A stretch of 24,165 nt of DNA from JAXDJJ01 sp034665745 (GTDB lineage: Bacteria; Actinomycetota; CADDZG01; WHSQ01): positions 1-24,165 of the forward strand of contig JAXDJJ010000008.1 of NCBI GenBank assembly GCA_034665745.1, in the 5' to 3' direction. The notes beneath the pieces are model-generated. The model was given only the letters and a program-made list of their open reading frames with translations. It had not been told where the DNA came from and did not search any database. A program made the position numbers and the translations under genes. Shown piece by piece: positions 21,361 to 24,165 of the stretch. Every line of letters starts with the position of its first letter. The stretch's first letter is position 1.

Positions 21361-22260
21361 ATGGCGGGACAGCTCCGGGCAGTTAAGCGCAGGATCGGGT
21401 CGGTCAAGTCGACCCAGAAGATCACGCGCGCCATGGAGCTGATCGCGTCCTCCCGCATCATCAAGGCGCAGCGTCGTGTCGAAGCGGCCCGGCCCTACGC
21501 CGAGACGATGCGCAAGCTGATGGCATCGGTCGCCGCGAACGCAGGCAACATCGATCACCCCTTGCTCAAGCCCCGAGAGGGCAAGGGCAAGGTCGGGATG
21601 ATCGTCGTTGCTGCCGACCGTGGCCTCGCCGGTGCGTACAACACGAACGTCATCCGTGCCGCCGAGCGCGACATGGTGAACCACGCCGAGACCCGCTTCT
21701 TCCTTTCCGGTAAGAAAGCCCTTAGTTACTTCCGCTTCCGTGGACACGACGTGACCGACTCGTGGACCGGCTCGTCGGACCAGCCGTCGATCGGCGATGC
21801 CCGCAAGGTTGCCCGTGCGGCGGTCGAAGCGTTCGAGAACGGCGAGGTCGACGAGGTGCGTCTCGCGTACACGAAGTACGAGTCGGCCCTAACGCAGCGC
21901 CCTGTCATCGTGAAGCTACTTCCGGCGGAGCAAGAGGATGTCGAGGCCACCCCGCAGGAACAAGGCGGGAAGAAGGCCGGCTACATCTTCGAGCCCGAGC
22001 CCGAGGACATCCTCGGCTATCTGCTTCCTCGCTACATCGAGGGGGCCGTGCTGCAAGGGATGCTCGAGGCCGCTGCATCGGAACACGCAGCTCGTCGCCG
22101 AGCGATGAAGGCTGCGACCGACAACGCCGATGAGTTGATCGGCAACCTGACCCGTGACTACAACCAGGCACGTCAAGCAGAGATCACGACCGAGATCATG
22201 GAAGTCATCGGTGGGGCCGAGGCCCTGTCCGACGCCGCCGAACACGAACTGAATGTCTAG
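21361..22260 (+). CDS. atpG: F1Fo ATP synthase subunit gamma
   Basis: Gamma is the central rotor shaft. The 299-residue protein begins with the conserved helix RRIGSVKSTQKITRAMELIA (9-28), has DRGLAGAYN near residue 86, and ends with the second coiled-coil helix TRDYNQARQAEITTEIMEVI and GAEAL. The Ala/Arg-rich AASEHAARRRAM block fits the family. The ribosome site GGAAGGCGAG lies in the end of atpA. No mycobacterial-type gamma loop insertion is obvious. Confidence 0.96.
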   Translation: MAGQLRAVKRRIGSVKSTQKITRAMELIASSRIIKAQRRVEAARPYAETMRKLMASVAANAGNIDHPLLKPREGKGKVGMIVVAADRGLAGAYNTNVIRAAERDMVNHAETRFFLSGKKALSYFRFRGHDVTDSWTGSSDQPSIGDARKVARAAVEAFENGEVDEVRLAYTKYESALTQRPVIVKLLPAEQEDVEATPQEQGGKKAGYIFEPEPEDILGYLLPRYIEGAVLQGMLEAAASEHAARRRAMKAATDNADELIGNLTRDYNQARQAEITTEIMEVIGGAEALSDAAEHELNV

Positions 22261-22272
22261 GAGGAGCGACAG

Positions 22273-23721
22273 ATGGCTGTAACGGAAGAACGACTCACCA
22301 ACGCCAGGGGCAAGGCCGAAGCGGATGGCCGCATCCTCAGGATCACCGGCCCCGTCATCGAGGTCGAGTTCCCTCCGAACGACCTTCCCGAACTCGACTT
22401 CGCACTTACCGTCGAGCGCACCGTCGGCGGCAAGACCGACACGATCACGGCCGAGGTCTCCCAGCACATCGGTGACAGCGTCGTCAAAGCCATCTGCATG
22501 AAGCAGACGGATGGTCTCGTGCGTGGCGCTCCGGTCAAGAACACCGGTGCCCCCATCACGGTCCCCGTCGGACCGAACACCCTCGGGCACGTCTACAACG
22601 TGCTCGGCGAGCCTGTCGACGGTTCGACGATCCCCGCCGACACCGAGCGCTGGCCGATCCACCGCCAGGCGCCGCCCTTCGACGAGCTCGAGCCCAAGAC
22701 CGAGATGTTCGAGACCGGCATCAAGGTCATCGACCTCCTCGAGCCGTACGTGCAGGGTGGAAAGATCGGGATGTTCGGTGGTGCCGGTGTCGGCAAGACC
22801 GTCGTCATCCAGGAGATGATCTACCGCGTCGCCGAGCAGCACTCCGGTGTGTCCGTATTCGCCGGCGTCGGCGAGCGCACGCGAGAGGGCACCGACCTCC
22901 TCATCGAGATGCGTGAGTCCGGCGTGCTCGAGAAGACCGCTCTGGTCTATGGCCAGATGGACGAGCCCCCCGGCGTGCGTCTGCGTGTCGCCCTATCGGC
23001 CCTCACGATGGCCGAGTACTTCCGTGACCGCGAGCACCAGGACGTGCTGCTGTTCGTCGACAACATCTTCCGTTTCGTGCAGGCCGGTTCCGAGGTCTCC
23101 ACCTTGCTCGGCCGTATGCCTTCGGCCGTGGGCTACCAGCCCACGCTGTCCGAGGAGATGGGTGAGCTACAGGAGCGCATCACCTCGACGAAGGGTCGCT
23201 CGATCACGTCGCTGCAGGCGATCTATGTCCCTGCCGACGACATCACCGACCCGGCACCGCACACGACGTTCGCGCACCTCGACGCGACGACTGTGCTCTC
23301 TCGTCAGATCTCCGAGCTCGGTATCTACCCTGCGGTCGACCCGCTCGACTCCACGTCGCGCATCCTCGACCCCCGGTACGTCGGTGACGAGCACTACAAC
23401 GTCGCCCTGACGGTCCAGAGGATCCTGCAGCGCTACAAGGACCTCCAGGACATCATCGCCATCCTCGGTATCGACGAGCTGTCTGAAGAGGACAAGATCA
23501 CCGTCCAGCGTGCTCGCAAGATCCAGCGCTTCCTCAGCCAGCCGTTCTTCGTCGCCGAGCAGTTCACCGGCATCCCCGGCAAATACGTCGGCGTGCAGGA
23601 GACGATTCAGTCGTTCAAGGCTCTAGCCGAGGGCGCCTACGACCATCTTCCGGAGCAGGCCTTCTACATGGTCGGCGGCATCGAGGAAGCAGAAGCCAAA
23701 GCCAAGGAGCTCAACGAGTAG
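22273..23721 (+). CDS. atpD: F1Fo ATP synthase subunit beta
   Basis: Beta carries the catalytic sites. The 482-residue protein has Walker A GGAGVGKT at 169-176, GERTREG at 200-206 with the catalytic glutamate region, the Walker B strand LLFVDNIFRFVQAGSEVS, and the DELSEED lever at about residues 392-398. AGGAGGAG is just before the ATG. About 20 residues precede the beta-barrel start RILRITGPVIEVEF, a modest N-terminal extension. Confidence 0.97.
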   Translation: MAVTEERLTNARGKAEADGRILRITGPVIEVEFPPNDLPELDFALTVERTVGGKTDTITAEVSQHIGDSVVKAICMKQTDGLVRGAPVKNTGAPITVPVGPNTLGHVYNVLGEPVDGSTIPADTERWPIHRQAPPFDELEPKTEMFETGIKVIDLLEPYVQGGKIGMFGGAGVGKTVVIQEMIYRVAEQHSGVSVFAGVGERTREGTDLLIEMRESGVLEKTALVYGQMDEPPGVRLRVALSALTMAEYFRDREHQDVLLFVDNIFRFVQAGSEVSTLLGRMPSAVGYQPTLSEEMGELQERITSTKGRSITSLQAIYVPADDITDPAPHTTFAHLDATTVLSRQISELGIYPAVDPLDSTSRILDPRYVGDEHYNVALTVQRILQRYKDLQDIIAILGIDELSEEDKITVQRARKIQRFLSQPFFVAEQFTGIPGKYVGVQETIQSFKALAEGAYDHLPEQAFYMVGGIEEAEAKAKELNE

Positions 23722-23723
23722 TC

Positions 23724-24140
23724 ATGGCAACTCCGATGCAGGTATCGATCGTGTCGCCCGAAGAGGCGATCTGGGAAGGCGAAGCCGAGCTGGTCATCGC
23801 GCGGTCGCCCGAGGGCGAGTTCGGGATCATGTACAACCACATCCCGTTCCTCGCGGCCCTCGTCCCCGGGACGGTCACGGTCGTGTCCGGCTCCAACCGG
23901 GAGGTCTTCCTGGTTACGGGAGGTTTCCTCGAGGCGAACGGTGACGGCAACGAGTACCACGTCATCGTGCTCGCGGACGATGCCGAGGCGACCGGAGAGA
24001 TCACCGCAGAGGAGATAAAGCAGCGGATCGCCGAGATGCGCCGGCAGCAGGACACAGATCGGGGCTCAGAAGATCTCGCGACTGCTCGTCTTCAGGCCTC
24101 GATGGCCGCGGACGAGATCGCCGCCAGCCGGGGCGCGTAA
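23724..24140 (+). CDS. atpC: F1Fo ATP synthase subunit epsilon
   Basis: Epsilon is the F1 regulatory and rotor subunit. The 138-residue protein has the N-terminal beta sandwich (about 1-88) with VSPEEAIWEGEAELV and NHIPFLAALVPG, and a C-terminal helical region (about 92-136). That region is of full length, so an inhibitory up-conformation is possible. The gene begins two bases after the atpD stop, with AAGGAG 14 bases upstream. It is the last gene of the atp operon inside the window; only 25 uninformative bases follow. Confidence 0.95.
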   Translation: MATPMQVSIVSPEEAIWEGEAELVIARSPEGEFGIMYNHIPFLAALVPGTVTVVSGSNREVFLVTGGFLEANGDGNEYHVIVLADDAEATGEITAEEIKQRIAEMRRQQDTDRGSEDLATARLQASMAADEIAASRGA

Positions 24141-24165
24141 CGCTAGTTCCTCGTCCGGCCTTCAG

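Noticed and set aside
21916..22842. Long minus-strand open frame (308 codons) opposite atpG and atpD
   Set aside because: It lies antisense to two highly conserved genes, is Asp/Leu/Gly/Val-biased as expected for antisense frames in high-GC DNA, and has no recognisable motif.
1..24165. CRISPR arrays, transposons, tRNA or rRNA genes, riboswitches
   Set aside because: I looked for repeat arrays, terminal inverted repeats, clover-leaf landmarks and long structured leaders and saw none, though without tools a weak riboswitch could be missed.

Overview
The window is a dense, high-GC block of bacterial chromosome with 26 protein-coding genes, one of them cut by the left edge. The organism is most likely an actinobacterium, probably a deep-branching lineage rather than a classical Streptomyces or Mycobacterium. 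The order thrC-thrB-rho-rpmE-prfA-prmC-ywlC-wecA-like-atp operon is the one I know from Mycobacterium tuberculosis (Rv1295 to Rv1311). The arrangement tal-rho-rpmE-prfA-prmC-ywlC-ywlE-rpiB-glyA-atp also matches Bacillus subtilis. Rho has the Arg/Gly-rich insertion seen in actinobacteria, and RpiB has the actinobacterial Glu-type active site. No rRNA, tRNA, CRISPR array, insertion sequence or phage gene was seen, and no gene-free stretch exceeds 300 bases.

Layout. (1) Positions 2-1840, plus strand: the end of a threonine operon, with partial thrC, a small DUF4190-type membrane protein, and thrB. (2) Positions 1907-3104, minus strand: a secreted amicyanin-like cupredoxin and a four-helix membrane protein, separated by a strong hairpin terminator. 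(3) Positions 3206-11762, plus strand: a tightly overlapping run of ten genes. It opens with a predicted cyclic 2,3-diphosphoglycerate synthetase and a 2-phosphoglycerate kinase. It continues with a transaldolase-family aldolase, rho, a previously unmarked 51-residue membrane peptide, rpmE, a DUF1385 membrane protein, prfA, prmC and a Sua5/YwlC tRNA threonylcarbamoyladenosine enzyme. (4) Positions 11744-13243, minus strand: an M32 metallocarboxypeptidase whose 3' end overlaps ywlC. (5) Positions 13277-16691, plus strand: a low-molecular-weight phosphatase, rpiB, glyA and a WecA/TagO-like phospho-sugar transferase. (6) Positions 16732-24140: a regulated promoter followed by a complete F1Fo ATP synthase operon, atpZ-atpI-atpBEFHAGDC.

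The genes support central functions: threonine synthesis, glycolytic and pentose-phosphate side reactions, transcription and translation termination, one-carbon metabolism, envelope polymer initiation and ATP synthesis. The accessory content is what stands out. The two-gene cassette predicted to make cyclic 2,3-diphosphoglycerate, a solute best known from thermophilic methanogens, is inserted at the head of the rho/prfA run. Its first gene seems to begin at a non-canonical ATC codon. The atp operon promoter carries a perfect CRP-type palindrome over the expected transcription start and a 13-bp direct repeat around the -35/spacer region. A small membrane peptide is coupled to rpmE, and ATP synthase subunit a has a His/Asp-rich tail.
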